Below are positions 1-13,201 of a stretch of 64,000 nt of DNA, piece after piece. The number at the start of each line of letters is the position of its first letter. Within the stretch, counting starts at the first letter, position 1. The stretch is taken from the NCBI GenBank assembly GCA_022495005.1, contig JAGYXB010001106.1:434001-498000 (forward strand). Direction: 5' to 3'. Below the pieces are notes generated by a model. It did not search any database and was not told the DNA's origin. It saw nothing but the letters and a program-made list of their open reading frames with translations. A program made the translations under genes and the position numbers. The DNA is from Rhyacophila brunnea. Its lineage: Eukaryota; Arthropoda; Insecta; Trichoptera; Rhyacophilidae.

Positions 1-571
1 ATTTTTATTTAGTGGTATCCTCACTCATTAAATGACCGATTTAAGGCAACCAACATTAAAGATCATCTGGCCCTAATTTGTTATTTATATCTGTGCTGTA
101 CCTATACGTAAAAAACAAGACAGATGATACATTCATAAAATTATAATCCATACTTGGGATCTGTTATAATTAGATAATATACGCAAATTATTATTTTGTA
201 CGCAATAATGTTGCGTGGGTATCCATCTTCTTTATAATTGCTTCATTAGAATAGGCCAAGGCTTTGAAAGACAGCATCACTTAAGAAGGCTGTGATGAAT
301 AAGTAAACACTGATCTCAACAATACACAGCACGATTTACTTGGATAAAACAATACAGTTGCCGACATGACATAACGTTATTTTACAAGAATTTCAGCTGT
401 AGTAATATTTACGTAAGTATACCTACCAGCAAATACTTCGACATGGAAATAAAAGAACATGAATATGATCTTTGTTTTAAAGTATATGAATCTCATTAAT
501 CAATGTTACCTACATAATAATATTATGTCTATCGATTTTCAGAAACATTGTAAGGCGCGGGGCGGGTATCA
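1..571. other. Gene-free AT-rich DNA
   Basis: I see no coding region, RNA gene or bounded repeat here. The sequence is AT-rich with short palindromic runs. All reading frames are broken frequently. Confidence 0.5.
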
Positions 572-579
572 GTATAATT

Positions 580-774
580 CAGTGGCGGAGTGAAAAGTAT
601 TGGCACCCTGGGCGCTGTAAATATATTTTTCATATGTTCTGGTCAAGTGGCATTATCTTCCAAAATACCTGATTCCATGATATGTAAATAAAAAAATACA
701 TGTATCAAAGGTACACAACTTGTTATCACTAGATAAATAAATACATAAGTACCTAACAAATAGAAATAACGCTG
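580..774. mobile_element. Short non-autonomous hAT element with 8-bp TSD
   Basis: The element begins CAGTGGCGGAG and ends in CGCTG, so the outermost bases are inverted (CAGTG/CGCTG). It is flanked by an exact 8-bp duplication GTATAATT at 572-579 and 775-782. An 8-bp target site duplication with CAG...CTG ends is the hAT superfamily signature. The 195-bp body has no coding capacity, so it is a deletion derivative mobilised in trans. The TIR is very short, which lowers confidence a little. Confidence 0.65.
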
Positions 775-782
775 GTATAATT

Positions 783-1430
783 CGTAGAAGTAGCACTCCC
801 CTACGAAATAATATAACCGCTACTAGTAAGTGCTATTAAACTGTTTGATGGACTAATAAATTCAAGGTTTTGGTTGCTAGTGAAGAAACGTATCACCACT
901 CTGGTCGTCTTGCAACGACTTCGAAACGTCGGGATTTCTTCCTATTAAATGTCTATTCTGACACACTTTTTTGAGGTTCCAACGGTCATATTTTTCAGTG
1001 CCATATTTATATCCTTCATAACCATAAGTAGCCACAATTAACAAAATATTTACATGTTAGTCTAATTCCAGTAGGAATAGCGTCTATTGCTTTTTCCTGT
1101 GTTATATTTTAACGACAACTCGAAAAAATGCTTTTTTCAATTCGTTTTATGAAATGCCCATTTATAAGATTAAAACATATCGTGCTTTATTGTGATGTAA
1201 GGTACCTACAGATTTTAAAATATTAATAGTTAGAAAATACGGCGAATTTAAAAAGCTGCAATCGACTGCAATGAATTTGTGACAAATCAGTACAGAGATC
1301 CGGAAAATGTATAGAGATATATTTGAATAAATCGAAGTGAAAGTGTCAAACAATCAATAAAAATGGTGTAATATGAACAATTATAATATTATCAAAGTTG
1401 TTATTAACTTACGATAAAAGAGCAATATAC
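783..1430. other. Gene-free AT-rich DNA
   Basis: No supported gene or repeat boundary. The only open frame, a minus-strand one near 1162-1353, is low complexity and AT-driven. Confidence 0.45.
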
Positions 1431-1590
1431 ACTACTCATCAGCAACATCTTCTTGGCTACGTGTTAAAACTGTGAACTAACATGCTCCGCCCATTTTTAA
1501 CCTCACTTCCATTATAAACTAACAAGCTCCTCCCATTTAGTAGACAACAGCGCCTATAAGCGTAGCCAAGAAGATGTTGCAGAAGAGTAT
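1431..1590. mobile_element. MITE with 20-bp perfect TIR
   Basis: A 20-bp stretch at 1442-1461 (GCAACATCTTCTTGGCTACG) is repeated exactly in inverse at 1561-1580. The match extends outward to about 1431 and 1590 with two mismatches. The roughly 100-bp interior contains an imperfect direct repeat: CTAACATGCTCCGCCCATTT near 1478-1497 recurs as CTAACAAGCTCCTCCCATTT near 1519-1538. There is no coding capacity. I could not identify a clear target duplication, so the superfamily is open. Confidence 0.7.
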
Positions 1591-1726
1591 GTTTCCCATT
1601 GAAATTTTCATAGTAGGTACCTACGTCTTTTTTCTGGTCCTTTACTCTAGATTTAAAGGTTAAATTACCTAAGTTCGAGTAGGAATAACATAATATATAC
1701 GACTACGTATATTAGTAGGTTATCAG

Positions 1727-2359
1727 TAGGCTTTCTTAGGTATTTAAATATTTTTTTGAGCGGCCCGGCCCCACAACAAAATATCAAAAATATCCATCTG
1801 TTTCAGACGATTTTGAAACATTTAAGCCCTATTTGTTAGCACCTATTTTTAAATATTTTTGGATAATTACATATTTTTACATATTCTAGGTTTAAGCACA
1901 TAATAAGTACAAAATTAAATAGTGTTTAAAATAAAAATACTGGACTTCAAACGCTACAGAATGTTAAAAAAGCTCTTTTGGAAAATCCATCAGATGCATC
2001 AAGATGTTTCAATTTTTTCTACTTCAGAAATAGTATCATTTACATACACAATAATAACTTCTGTAGAAGTAGAAAGAAGTTTTCATGTATAAAAATTTGA
2101 TAAGATCAAATCGTCAAAGATTCACTTTCGGAAATTAGAAGCATTATTTTATTATTTATTGTAATAGAGCGTTTTCTGTTTGTGAATAAATAATAAATTA
2201 AACTTTTGAAATATATATGATTTATTGTAATACTTACTTACTTAAATTTTTAGCACCTATTTTTGTTTTTTAGCACACATTTATGAAATTTTAATAACAT
2301 ATTTTTCAATTATAGCTATATATTTTAGGTACATTTTTAGCACCTAAAAATCCTAAGCC
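1727..2359 (+). mobile_element. Degenerate hAT element carrying transposase 3' end
   Basis: The element is bounded by near-identical 8-bp flanks, GTTATCAG (1719-1726) and CTTATCAG (about 2359-2366). Its ends are related inverted sequences (TAGGCTTTCTTAGG; right end CCTAAGCC). A motif TAGCACCTATTTTT recurs at 1838, 2251 and again near the right end. It contains the hAT transposase dimerisation-domain remnant listed separately. This is a heavily decayed copy. Confidence 0.65.
2046..2168 (+). pseudogene. hAT transposase C-terminal dimerisation domain (broken)
   Basis: Reading the plus strand gives TSVEVERSFHV, then a one-base frame shift, then YKNLIRSNRQRFTFGN, a stop, and KHYFIIYCN. This matches the well-known hAT C-terminal pattern (ERSFS..K..L...R..F..NL....I...N), which mediates transposase dimerisation. 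The frameshift and in-frame stop mean it is non-functional. No N-terminal BED finger or catalytic RNase H-like region is visible upstream, although a fragment KALLENPSDASRCFNFFYF lies about 70 bp before. It lies inside the hAT copy 1727-2359. Confidence 0.7.
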
Positions 2360-2860
2360 TTATCAGCAAGTCATTATTCAGGATATGTATACAATGTTGA
2401 CACAAGATAATATGACAGTACCTATAGAATTATTAATATACTGTATTATTTACTCACTTACTTTTGTACAATGCTTACACAATAAAGTTATAAAATCTTT
2501 GGGGTTATGTATGTATAGTTATAATTTATATCAATGCTAACATATTATTATCATAAACAGTCGTAACAATCACTGTGAAAACAATATGTATATACTTACG
2601 TAAGTTTTTATAAGTTCAGTGTAAACTGCATAGAGCATTTAACTGCAATGTTCCGTAATAGCTAAATAATTACACTGATTATTTTATCATTCATTGTTTA
2701 CACATGCATGTCGTAACTGACAGATGTATAGTTCATTTTTATCATAGGCGTGTTTCCTGCTATTGCATAACTAATTCTCACTTATCATAGACAAATGCAA
2801 AGAATTAAGTGTGTCACGAAAAAAACCAGAGAACGTATACACCTGAAGAACTGGATATAA

Positions 2861-2999
2861 AGGCGTGTCCATATTGGCAACAAGTTACTGTCAACCTCAT
2901 TAAATTTCGATTAAAATAATTTTAGGTCAAACAAATTTTGATAATTATCGTGAGATTTAATGAGGTTGCCAGAAACTTGTTGCCAGTGTGGACACGGCA
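2861..2999. mobile_element. PIF/Harbinger-like palindromic MITE, copy 1
   Basis: The two halves are inverted copies: GTGTCCATATTGGCAACAAG on the left and CTTGTTGCCAGTGTGGACAC on the right, followed inward by inverted CCTCATTAAATTTCG/CGTGAGATTTAATGAGG. The element is flanked by TAA at 2858-2860 and 3000-3002. A 3-bp TWA duplication fits PIF/Harbinger (Tourist-type) MITEs. Two further copies lie at 40865-40983 and 45385-45526. Confidence 0.75.
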
Positions 3000-3002
3000 T
3001 AA

Positions 3003-4703
3003 GAGAGAACTAAGGAACATCAGGGTGTAGGTATTACGAGTATTGTGAAATTGTGATAACTGATTTAAAATTCTCCATTATTCATATTCCTACTTTATTA
3101 TGTCACCAAAACCAACTGATTTGTTTTATATTTATGAAAGGCGATTTTCTCAAAACTAGCGCACACGAATCGTTCCTACGCAGCGCCTCAGTTTCACATA
3201 CCATGCTGTGACATCTCAACTATGGGCTATTAGAAAATTAGATAATTACTTATATGCTTATTCATATTTTAATTTCATTTATATAAATAAGTGGATACAG
3301 TGTGGATATATACTAAATAGCCATTTTCCGCATAATTAATAGGTACAACTCATAAGTGACGGATGTTAATACGTCCCTGAGCAGCAATTAAATAAATAAT
3401 TGAATATCATTTACTTGTTTCTGATAATGCAAGATTGTATTGAGTACCGATTATCTACGCAAACACGAAAAAACATCAGAATGTTAAATGATAAATCAGT
3501 TTGGTATTTTTGTATGCACGTGACAACTGACTTAGTGTTGCAATAGGTACTGGTCGTGCAAATGTTATGGATACTGTATCCGCAGTGCATGCATTTATAC
3601 AAATAAAACACAGATAAAGCAACTATTAAATTACAATTATTCTATTTATATAGGGCGGCTATCATACATTTATCATTGTAAGTACTTATATCGATATTTA
3701 TTTTTTTAACTAACGAAAAATCGAAATTATTACAATTCAAGCACTTTCGAATGCCAAACGCGACGTTGCCATGTTATTTATTGTTCTACTAAATTGTCAA
3801 CTATGCATAGTGTTCATAATTTGTTAATTTTACATCAAGTAGGTACGAAAATATTTAAGGTTGTCAATTCTGCATACTTACATAAGAACTATGTGCACAA
3901 AAGCATAACGTTGAGGGAACCAATAACACTGAAAAGTAAAAATAGTTATATGTGATCTAGCTAGGTTAAAAAAATTCAATTGAAAGTTGCCTGTTTGAGG
4001 ACATGTTGCTTTTATATTTACTTGGCATAAAGAAAAAGGCAAACATTGAGAAACATACATTCGAATAACGTATGATTATCGGGCGGGTGATGAATCGATT
4101 GGGGTAAGTTTTTTGACAGCACAATTTTTTTACTTCGCCCAACAAATGGAAAGCCATTTTTATTCTCGCGCCTATGGATAATGTGCAAGTAAGTAAATAC
4201 TTTCACCGTTCAAATCGAATAAAAAAAGGTTTTTCATATAAACACTTTGTAAATGATAGGCATCAATACTGAAAATAGTTGAAAGTATATAGGTTAAATG
4301 TAAGATGATATATGTGAAAAAAAGCTATCGGTATTTTCATGTTGATTGTTTGGTGACGAATAAGCACTGGTGGTATGTAATTTGTAATGGTGTTACAATA
4401 TATTATTATCATATTGTAACCACACATTTTTATTTATAGCCCATGCTTTATTTAAATAAGAAACTTAATTTCATTTTTTGCTTCGATTAAGAAAGCTATT
4501 TCTCATATAAATCACTTTGCCTGTCGAGTTCACATCCATCTCTCTCTCTAACGTGTATAGGTTATAGTCATACTATCACATTCGTGTAACATAAAACTGA
4601 GAAAAAAATCATAGTACTTAAGTACCTAAGTATTCTAATAATAAATGTAATAATCGAAAACAAGAAAAAAACAGTAGCAATAGATTTAATACTCTTAATA
4701 ATT
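3003..4703. other. Gene-free AT-rich DNA
   Basis: Several short minus-strand frames of about 60 codons near 3411-4206 overlap each other in different frames and show no domain. I see no RNA gene or well-bounded repeat. Confidence 0.45.
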
Positions 4704-5571
4704 TAGGGTTGGCAATACCGAATGAAAACATGAATACCGGTATTAATACCGGTGTTCGTTAAAACATAGAAAATAAAGGAGTATGTAACTATAATAAATG
4801 ACAATACTTTAAAACATTTTACAGCAAAAATATCAAAGCTTAAATAGTATGCTGACCTTTAAATATATGTATTGATAATAATAAAGGAGAACTGTTAATA
4901 TTTATAAATACCTTGTATTAAATAATAATTTTAACTAAAATCTGAGTTTGCTAGTTTCGGTCTTATCTTCATGCAAATAAGCCCGGCTGCAGGAAAATCC
5001 CTCTCAGAATCAATGCTTGTTGGACATACAGTCATCAAATAATAACATTACAAAATAGTCACAACACGGCACTGATTTCTGTTGACACTTAACGATATAA
5101 TAGTTCTTATGAAAATTCGAACTGATATTAGAAAATCATTAAAAGATTTCTGCAAATAAACCCAAAATCATAGATTTTCTTAATAAATAATGAGTAGGTA
5201 TTAAACATGTTAAAATAATTGTCCGATTTAGAAGTGTATAATAAGTATTATTTTAAAAAGAAAAAACGATAGTTCGGATTATCCATGTTTTACGTTTATC
5301 CGTGCCGCCTCTCCCCACCACTAGCCCGGATAATCGAGAGTCTGCTGTAATTGCAAATATTTGCCATCAACGCTTTCTGATTCGAAATATGTTAATTCAT
5401 TGCGAACAATTTTATAATTATATTTTGTTTCATTAATATTTCATGTTTGTCAGTTTAGTTAAACGTGTTTGCTTTGTCAATACCTATCAAGAATACCGGT
5501 ATTTTGGATTTTTAATCGTGTATCGATAAATACTGGAATCCCGGTTTTAAAATACCGGTTATCAATCCCTA
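4704..5571. mobile_element. hAT-like element with ATACCGG ends
   Basis: The left end TAGGGTTGGCAATACCG (4704) and right end ATACCGGTTATCAATCCCTA (to 5571) are inverted, and ATACCGGTATT repeats occur just inside both ends. The ends match the element at 18218-18818, which has a perfect 8-bp TSD. Here the 8 bp on either side do not match, so this copy is older or its flanks have changed. No transposase is visible. Confidence 0.6.
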
Positions 5572-6189
5572 ATTATAATGTAGCAAACCGATGATGACAA
5601 TGATGTGTATTTGTCCCTAATGGGTTGAGTAAATGACAAACAGACAATTCTTGCAAAAGTGCTGTAAAGTATAAAGATATCTTCAATTTGTGCAGGTCCA
5701 ATGCGAGTAAAAATGAATTCGTGAATCATTCAACTGTAACAATGTCATAAAAATAACTCGATTGAAAAAACCACCCCTCTCGTACGAACAAAACTTACTT
5801 TGACGTAGAAATATTACGGCCACAGAACACAAGCAAGGGTGATTTGTCTTGGTAAAAATACCTAACTTGTGGGAAGCACTTTTAATGATGACATTTCTCA
5901 TATTTTACGGGCTGTATGAGCACTTTGATTACATCTTCAGTGGAGGGGCGTCAAGTTTTCTTTTAGGAGGGGAAATATTAAAAAAAAACGGGGGACCAGC
6001 TGAAATAACACGGGCTCAAAACGCCAAATAACTTCGTTACAAATTAGTCACTTGCTGAAGTCATTGATTGATGTCACTTTTGTTCAGTGTCTAACGAAAG
6101 TGTTGATTGATATTTCGCTAATTCATTCCAGACGGAATAAAACACTCAAAAAACTAACATAAGTATTTATACGCTCCTCAAAGGTCAAT
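5572..6189. other. Unannotated intergenic DNA
   Basis: No supported gene. The overlapping 60-72 codon frames near 5683-6031 on both strands are chance openings. One stretch (5943-5999) is rich in G runs and may be an old transposon end, but I cannot bound it. Confidence 0.4.
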
Positions 6190-6197
6190 GATATAAT

Positions 6198-7489
6198 CAG
6201 TGGCGGCCGGTGATAATAAAATTAGGGAGTGCAAATAAAGACATGCATTTTTCTTTTCATGGTATTGAAAAAAAAACTGTAATAGCCTTCGTGGTGGAGG
6301 TAGGCGTATGCTAAACGACGCTCACATTCACGGACAGCATTTTTTTGTTGCTAAAGTTACAAATTTCAAGCCTCTGGTATGATAAGTATGATGCAAAAGG
6401 CAATAGGTACCTACACATCTTTTTCGATTTTTATTGTACCTAATTACACTTCATATATGCCGACATAGTTACCACGTTTGTCACTCGTAACTTCCATAAA
6501 TCGTAACTGATGTAAGTATTTTAGACATGACGTGTCATTGAGAAAAGCCGCAAAATCCTCATTTGTCATCCCACATTATTCTCATATACGCGCGGTATCA
6601 TTTTTATAAATACTAGGCATGGATCATTAATTTTCCAACGGGATATCACTTGTGTTAAAAATTTGCTACTTTTGTACACCTCAACTCCAGAATTGCACTC
6701 CAAATGGGACTGATTTGAAAGACATTCAACGTCAAAAATAATAATAAGTATAAGTAGGTATATTTTATGTATTATGTTACTGACTTAATTTTCTGTAGAT
6801 TTATAATAAAATTATTTAGTTTAAAATAATTAAGTAATAAGTTTAAAATATTAAAAAGTTTAATTTTGAAATGGAAAATAATTATAAAATCGTATTCGTA
6901 TGGTGAGATGGCTGTACCTAACTCAATGATCACAATATTACTCTAATCGATATTTTGATTGATTCAATATTAACATGGCGCATCACACAACGGAGCGTTT
7001 ACCTCATAACGTATGAAATAATAATATGCCTAGTATTTTTAAATACTGCGCGGGAACCTTTTACCTACTTCATACGTACGTATAATAATATTATTATAAA
7101 CGCGCCAGTAAATCGCGACATCTGTTAGTTATACTTGAAGCACTAGGAGGGAGAACATTGCACAAAGCAAGGTAAAAATTGTACGTTCAGTGAGGTACAT
7201 ATATCGGCAGCATGCAAAAAAAATCGTCTACGGTCGGGCAGCACAGATCCTCTTTTGAACATTCAACAAATACTATGAAAGACGTACATGTATGCAGGCA
7301 TCCAGCTCAGCGGCCGGTTAAAATACGCCAGAAATACGTACGTGGATGCGCGTAGCGGACGGGCGACAAATTAAAGATAGTTTACAATAATTAATTATTA
7401 CAATATGTAGGTATTTGAATACGTACATATTATTACATAATAATTTGGGAGATCAGTGCACATTTGCTCCTATACAAGAGCCGTCCCTG
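6198..7489. mobile_element. 1.29-kb non-autonomous hAT with perfect 8-bp TSD
   Basis: It begins CAGTGGCGGCCGG and ends GAGCCGTCCCTG (inverse CAGGGACGGCTC). It is flanked by identical GATATAAT at 6190-6197 and 7490-7497. Internal sequence is AT-rich on the left and more CpG-rich from about 6960 to 7380. No transposase reading frame survives. Its ends resemble those of 60545-61267 (CAGTGGCGGCTC), suggesting the same hAT lineage. Confidence 0.75.
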
Positions 7490-7497
7490 GATATAAT

Positions 7498-9383
7498 ATA
7501 AATCCAGCCATTCTATACCAGAATTAACCTATTAAACTATTTTTTCGGAAGTTAATACAAATTAAATAATATGTATCACTATCAATAGTTGAAAGAGAAA
7601 CCACTTAAGTGACTCTTTTTTTAAGATTTCCGTGAGAACAGTGAAGTTTCATGATAAAAAAAAATCAATGAATCATAAAACCAAACCGTATCAGTTATTC
7701 CGATACAAGTACGTGATAATAAATGCATATCGTGTACTCGCTACAATCTAATAATTACCTATTAACACAAATATAATTATTATATATTATGTACCAGTGA
7801 TTCGCCAGTAGGTTTAGTAAGAATTTAGTACTTCGCGTTATGTATCAATAAAACAGTGATTTTTTTTTTAAATTAGAACGGATAGATTCGCGCGATATTA
7901 TTTAAAAAAAAAATACTTGTATCAACACAAAATAATTTTATTTGTGACCAGCAAACAAGTAGTAAAGTGAAAATGTTTGATTTTCTTTACTCCTGTCGGA
8001 TCTGACAAATGTCTCCCCGATATTTTACAAAATATTTTAACTGTTCCTCCAAATAAAATCGGTCCGGAAACACTGACGTAGAATGTACTTAAATGTACAT
8101 AAAACATTGGACAATTGACAGAATGTCCGCTTGCGAAACCATGGGTGGTGGGGTTGGAATACGGCGTCTGGAAAATTTAAATGCGCTTTTTGTGCACCTT
8201 GTGAATACCCATGTGAATTGTAAGAAAAAATACCGAGAAAGAAGAAAAACAATTAAGTAAATAACGGAATCCATTAGAAACTTACGACTAATTGCAGGAA
8301 AAGTTAGTTGACTTAGGACGTTTTTTTGCACAGGATCTTAGGGTATAGATTCACATGATATTATTAACTTAGAACCAAAATATCAGACACAACGACACAA
8401 CGACACAAAGACAAACAATGCTAGTTTAGCATTTAGTCGGATTTTAAGCTTATAGGTACAATGCCACAAAAGAGACAGAATACTTATAGCTCACAAACCA
8501 ATTAATTCCCTTCACCGTGTAAAATCTCAGTGAGTTAGTATCACGATAAAAACAAACTTTGAAACACAAATTTATCAAATTAACAATCAAAAAACTTTTC
8601 TTGTCACTCAAGTCAACGAAAGAACAGACACCAAACTTAGTACATACCTACCTAACTCTCGAGTACGTATAAAATCTCGAAAAACGCCGCAAAGAGAAAG
8701 AAGGCCTCGGGGGGATGGAATTCAGGAGGTAAGCAGTTAGTCAGCGAGGCCTAACGGGGAGGGTTGATGACTCACGGTATTTTTCATCCCTCTCCCTCCG
8801 AAACAAGCCCCTCGCGTAGCATTCATTGCGTGACTCTAGTCATATCGTCGCTTTAAGAAGAGCTATTCAATTTTTTTGTCACGCACTATGTATGTCGCGT
8901 AGATTTACACTAGCTGAGAAATTGTCACGTGTCATCTGCTCTGTCTTATGGAAGATAATATATGAAAGCATTAGCTGTTTTTCTTTGTGGCTTCAACACC
9001 AAAAAAGTTATATTAAGTATAATACGTACTTAAGTACTAAGATTAATTATCAGGCAGTCAGGAAAATTGTGCCAGTCTCGTAGAATCTATTTATAATATT
9101 TGACTTAAATAATAAATTATACTTACGGTGCTTGAGGTGAACTCTTCCGAGGTATAAAAGGTTCTAAAACAGTGTAACTAACTTGCAAACTTGTAGATTA
9201 TTTTACGTGAGTATTCTGAAAAAGGTGTATGTAGTTTCTTGTAAAATGACGTAATCTTTACTTCATAGTAAATACCAAAAGTATTGCGGATACCTAAGTT
9301 TTTGCATTTGACAAAGACGCTTACGATGAGATTGCCTATAATGTAATGCGACTGTGCTAGCAGCTAGGTAGCATCTACCTACA
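7498..9383. other. Intergenic DNA with a GC-richer patch near 8.7 kb
   Basis: No gene is supported. The patch at 8690-8830 is GC-richer and lies just downstream of GTATAAAATCTCG at 8667. Another TATAAAAG occurs at 9152. Neither is followed at the right distance by a convincing initiator or a long reading frame, so I do not call promoters. Confidence 0.4.
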
Positions 9384-9391
9384 ATCTACAT

Positions 9392-9857
9392 CAGGGTTGG
9401 CGAACCTATGACACGCGTGCCAGAGGTGGCACGTACGAAAATATAGCTGTGCACGTCATCGATTTACAAATTCAACTTTGTATGCATAGTATTTCCGGAC
9501 TCTTCATTTATAATTCATCTTTCCGTACACTTGTACACTTGTAGATTTTTAAGTTGGCCACATTGCCATTGACACTATTGTTATTGCTTGTTATGTTGCC
9601 TCAAACATATTCGCTACAAATTGAAAACCGTTTACTGATGGGGAATATATGAAAGAAGTGTGGTTAAAATGCTCCTACGATCTCTTTGAAACTTTTGAAA
9701 ACAAGCAAAAAATATTCAAAGAATAAAAGATATGCCTTCGGTTAGAAACACGGTGGAAGATAGAATCTCAAGTCAATTGTAATTTTTAAACATTTTCAAT
9801 AGACTTTTACAAAAAAATAATGTCGGCACGTCCACGTAAAAAGGTTCGCCAACCCTG
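9392..9857. mobile_element. Non-autonomous hAT, 466 bp
   Basis: Perfect 15-bp TIRs, CAGGGTTGGCGAACC at 9392 and its inverse ending at 9857. Flanking 8-mers ATCTACAT (9384-9391) and ATGTACAT (9858-9865) differ at one base. Next to the left TIR is GACACGCGTGCCAGAGGTGGCAC, and such GCC/GGC-rich sub-terminal sequence is common in hAT families. There is no coding capacity. Confidence 0.8.
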
Positions 9858-10457
9858 ATGTACATAATATAGGCGAACCAAAATGCATTGCCATTTGCCT
9901 ATAATTGAAACTTACGAAAGAACCTGCCAAATGTTAACTTACGTGATAGGTAAGTACAAACTTAAAATTAAGATTAACTTTTATTTTGTCTGGAATTTTA
10001 ATTTGGCACTATAGCGAACACATTACAGCAAACGGTTTAAGACAGCTACGTGGACGCCCCAGGGGTTTACTGATTCCGAGGCTCCCTACGATAGAAACGA
10101 GACTAATGAACTTTTAATACTTAAGTATTCACTATATACCTACCTTCATAAGTGAGTAACTTTTTAAAAGGTAAATTTCACTGCATTTCATCTATTTGTG
10201 TATTTGCATAATATCTATGTTATGTTGTATTAATTTTATGACAGGCGCAAGGGACCGTTTCGTAAAGCGACAGCTTCGGAACTTTCACATAATTTTTTGA
10301 ATTTCACTTGATTGCCATCCATTAGGGACCATTAGGGTCCGACAATATTGGATGTATAGCTTACTACAGATCTGTATATTTACCTCAGAATTTGCTTTGT
10401 ACACCAAACTATTTAAATTTCCATCAAATACGGGCCCAAAATCCGTGTCCGGAAACT

Positions 10458-10746
10458 TGTACGTATGCAGTTTGCCGTGAAATGCTGTATCGGAAATATA
10501 TGGCCGTATAGTACTGGTATAAAATTCATGTATAAATAAAACACGGTTCTTGACGGTTTACAGGAAGCCAGCAGCAAACATTTTTTTTAAATAGCCGATA
10601 TACTTGATTATTTGCCAAAATCAGCTATGAAAAATGAATTAATGTTCATATTGAATCTAATAAAATTGGAGACGTATAGTATACGGCCATCTCTTTCAGA
10701 TAAGAAAGCTCACGGCGAACTGTGCTACGGTGAAATGTGTTACGTA
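10458..10746. repeat. Imperfect-TIR repeat family R3, copy 1
   Basis: The left part contains CAGTTTGCCGTGAAATGCTG and ATATATGGCCGTATAGTA. The right part carries the inverse-related TATACGGCCATCTCTTTCAG and CTCACGGCGAACTG. A second copy lies at 32935-33485, with the same ends but a different interior length. It is probably a decayed DNA transposon. The class is not determined. Confidence 0.55.
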
Positions 10747-10749
10747 CAA

Positions 10750-12930
10750 TAATGGTCTTCGTATTTGTCATATTCTTAAATTACTTTATTTTCACCGCTA
10801 TTCGAGTAAAAGATAGATTAAGTACCTACTTATTCAAGAACCTAAGTACTAAAGAAGTTGAAGTCAGTTTTTCTATTCTTAAACTCTACAAAAGCGAAAA
10901 CTACCGAACTACTTAAATATAACAAAAACTATTATACTTACTTAAGAACATCGTATACATTTATAATGAGAAACATCGTATGAAGTTACTTAGGGAGGTA
11001 AGTACCTACCAGGTATCCACTTACTTAGTCATTATAAGTACTTACATAGTTGTGATTTAGTAGCTTTATTTAGTCATCACATCACTCATCATAATCACAT
11101 AAAAGGTGAAAAATAATTAGAATTACCTACCTAACTAACGTCTGTGTGTATCATTCGCGGAGATGAGTCAAATAATATTTTGAGAAGACAATAGGAAGTT
11201 GACGTGTTTAATCGGGGCTAATGATATTTTTCTATGTTACGTATCATTTAAAATAACAAAAGACCACACAACCACAGGAATATTAGATAACTTACTGAGA
11301 TGCCAAAATTTTGTCTCGCCATCTTGTATCATATTTTCCAGTGAATACACACGTTCTTTTAAATTGTATACGTACATGTCTGTATTGTTATTCTTTTCGC
11401 CTATATACTACACCAAGTACAAATTTCAATTCCAAAAAAGCATAGACCGATTAAAACCGCCATATTTTTTACCATGCCATCAGCACGGTCGAAGGACGGT
11501 TTGTCCCATCTGAAATAATGAAAACAGTACGTAACACAATGTTTTAACCATTTTCCTATATTGGAATTAGCCTACATTCTATGGAAAACTATTTAATAGC
11601 ATACAACATATAAATATTTAACTTAATCTGAGAATTAATAATTCAAGACATGTTTAGCGATGCAATACGTACTTATTTTGTTTTTAAAATTCTGTTTTAT
11701 TGTTTAATTTGTATTTTTCTTGAATTATTGTTTTTTTATTTGATTTCTTTTGCTATAGATACTTACCTACTAAAATTATGTTTTAGTTTGTTTTTTTCTC
11801 TATTTAATTGATTTAAGTACCTACTTACCTGTACTTTTACTCAAAATGTCATCTTGTGAACTTCTTAAATTAATAATTTTTGTTGGGTGTAAGGGTGATA
11901 ATAATATATAAGAAAATTATTTATTAATGGAGTAAGATTGTTTAAAATGAAATCTTCTGCATTCTAAAAGTGCGTCCATGAGACTTTGGTTTTCTGTGAG
12001 AAACAAAATTTGTATTTAATATTTTTTAGCAGAGTACCTAAGTAGTTAGTGAAAAATATAGGTATGACGAAACTAATAAAATTCTTATTTCAAATTACTC
12101 TGACAAAAAATTTTAAATTTTCATTCACGCAAGCGAACAAAATAGCTATTCTAAAACATATAGCAATTTGAAAGACTTCAATGAGATAACGCATGGTAAA
12201 AGTAAAAGTAGATCCTACTTACTTTTATTCTCTCGGTCAAACATTAACACGTACCTATGAAAACGTATTAACAATAAATCAGTCGATACTACCTATTGAC
12301 ACTGTATCAAATTATTCTGACGGCTATTGTCCTGGGTTTACTTTCACTTCCAAAGTCTAAACACGTCCCATTCATCGCAAAAGCTAAAATAGGTGTCACA
12401 AGGATCAGTACATATTGTTGAATTTTGACATCATTCAATATTATGTAGGTAAGTGTAGGTATAAATCTATGTCATTGGACGTTATGTCAACACGAAATCA
12501 AATAACAATGCTGACACATCTAATCGAGGTTAAACAATAACCTTTTTTCAGTTTTAAAGCATTTTGAACTTTGTTTACCTGTACCTGTCGAAAGTTTAGC
12601 CGGTATCTATTGCATTAGCTATCCAAAAACAATTTTAATGTGGCATTACCTACCTATTGGCATTTTAATCGATAATATTAAATATACTCGTTAAAATTAA
12701 AGTAGGCAGGGGGTGAGGGAGCGGAATTCAACCGATATTAGACTTTTCACCTATATTGGAGGCTCCATTTCGTTGAATCTGAAGTACAGATTATAAAAAA
12801 ACCCAGGTATGTGCTGTAGTACCACATTACCATTCATATAACGTATCATAGCTGTCATCAAGTAACTACCCAAAATATTCTTCAATCCATGCGATTAAAT
12901 CATACATAATTTTAGATATTTTATATATAG
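10750..12930. other. Gene-free AT-rich DNA
   Basis: The longest frame (11199-11513, plus) has no recognisable domain and AT-driven composition. Many TACCTACTTA-type motifs are present. No RNA gene is seen. Confidence 0.45.
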
Positions 12931-12933
12931 AAG

Positions 12934-13201
12934 GATATATGTGTCGCTAGATTTCAAAATCAGCCAAGTCCATAATAGATGAATAGGAGAAAAACAGCTT
13001 TTTGTTTTCTCAAATACAGTCACAAGGGTGAAAGTCTATATTATTTTGAGTACTTATAGAATATTTAAAATTAATAAATTCCACATTTTGATAATGCAGA
13101 AATGTTAGAAAGCAGTAAGTAGTTCTTCAGCAATTCACAAAAAAGTCAAAAATACCTAAAGGTGGACTTGGCTGATTTTGAAATGTAGCGACACATATAT
13201 C
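12934..13201. mobile_element. MITE with ~38-bp TIR (ATATATGTGTCGC)
   Basis: The left end ATATATGTGTCGCTAGATTT, continuing through CAAAATCAGCCAAGTCCA, is matched in inverse at the right end (TGGACTTGGCTGATTTTG, then AAATGTAGCGACACATATAT), with one mismatch and a small offset. The AT interior has no coding capacity. The element directly abuts the TIR element at 13197-13460. Confidence 0.75.

Noticed and set aside
9145..9185. TATAAAAG box as a promoter
   Set aside because: No initiator at the expected distance and no coding region downstream.
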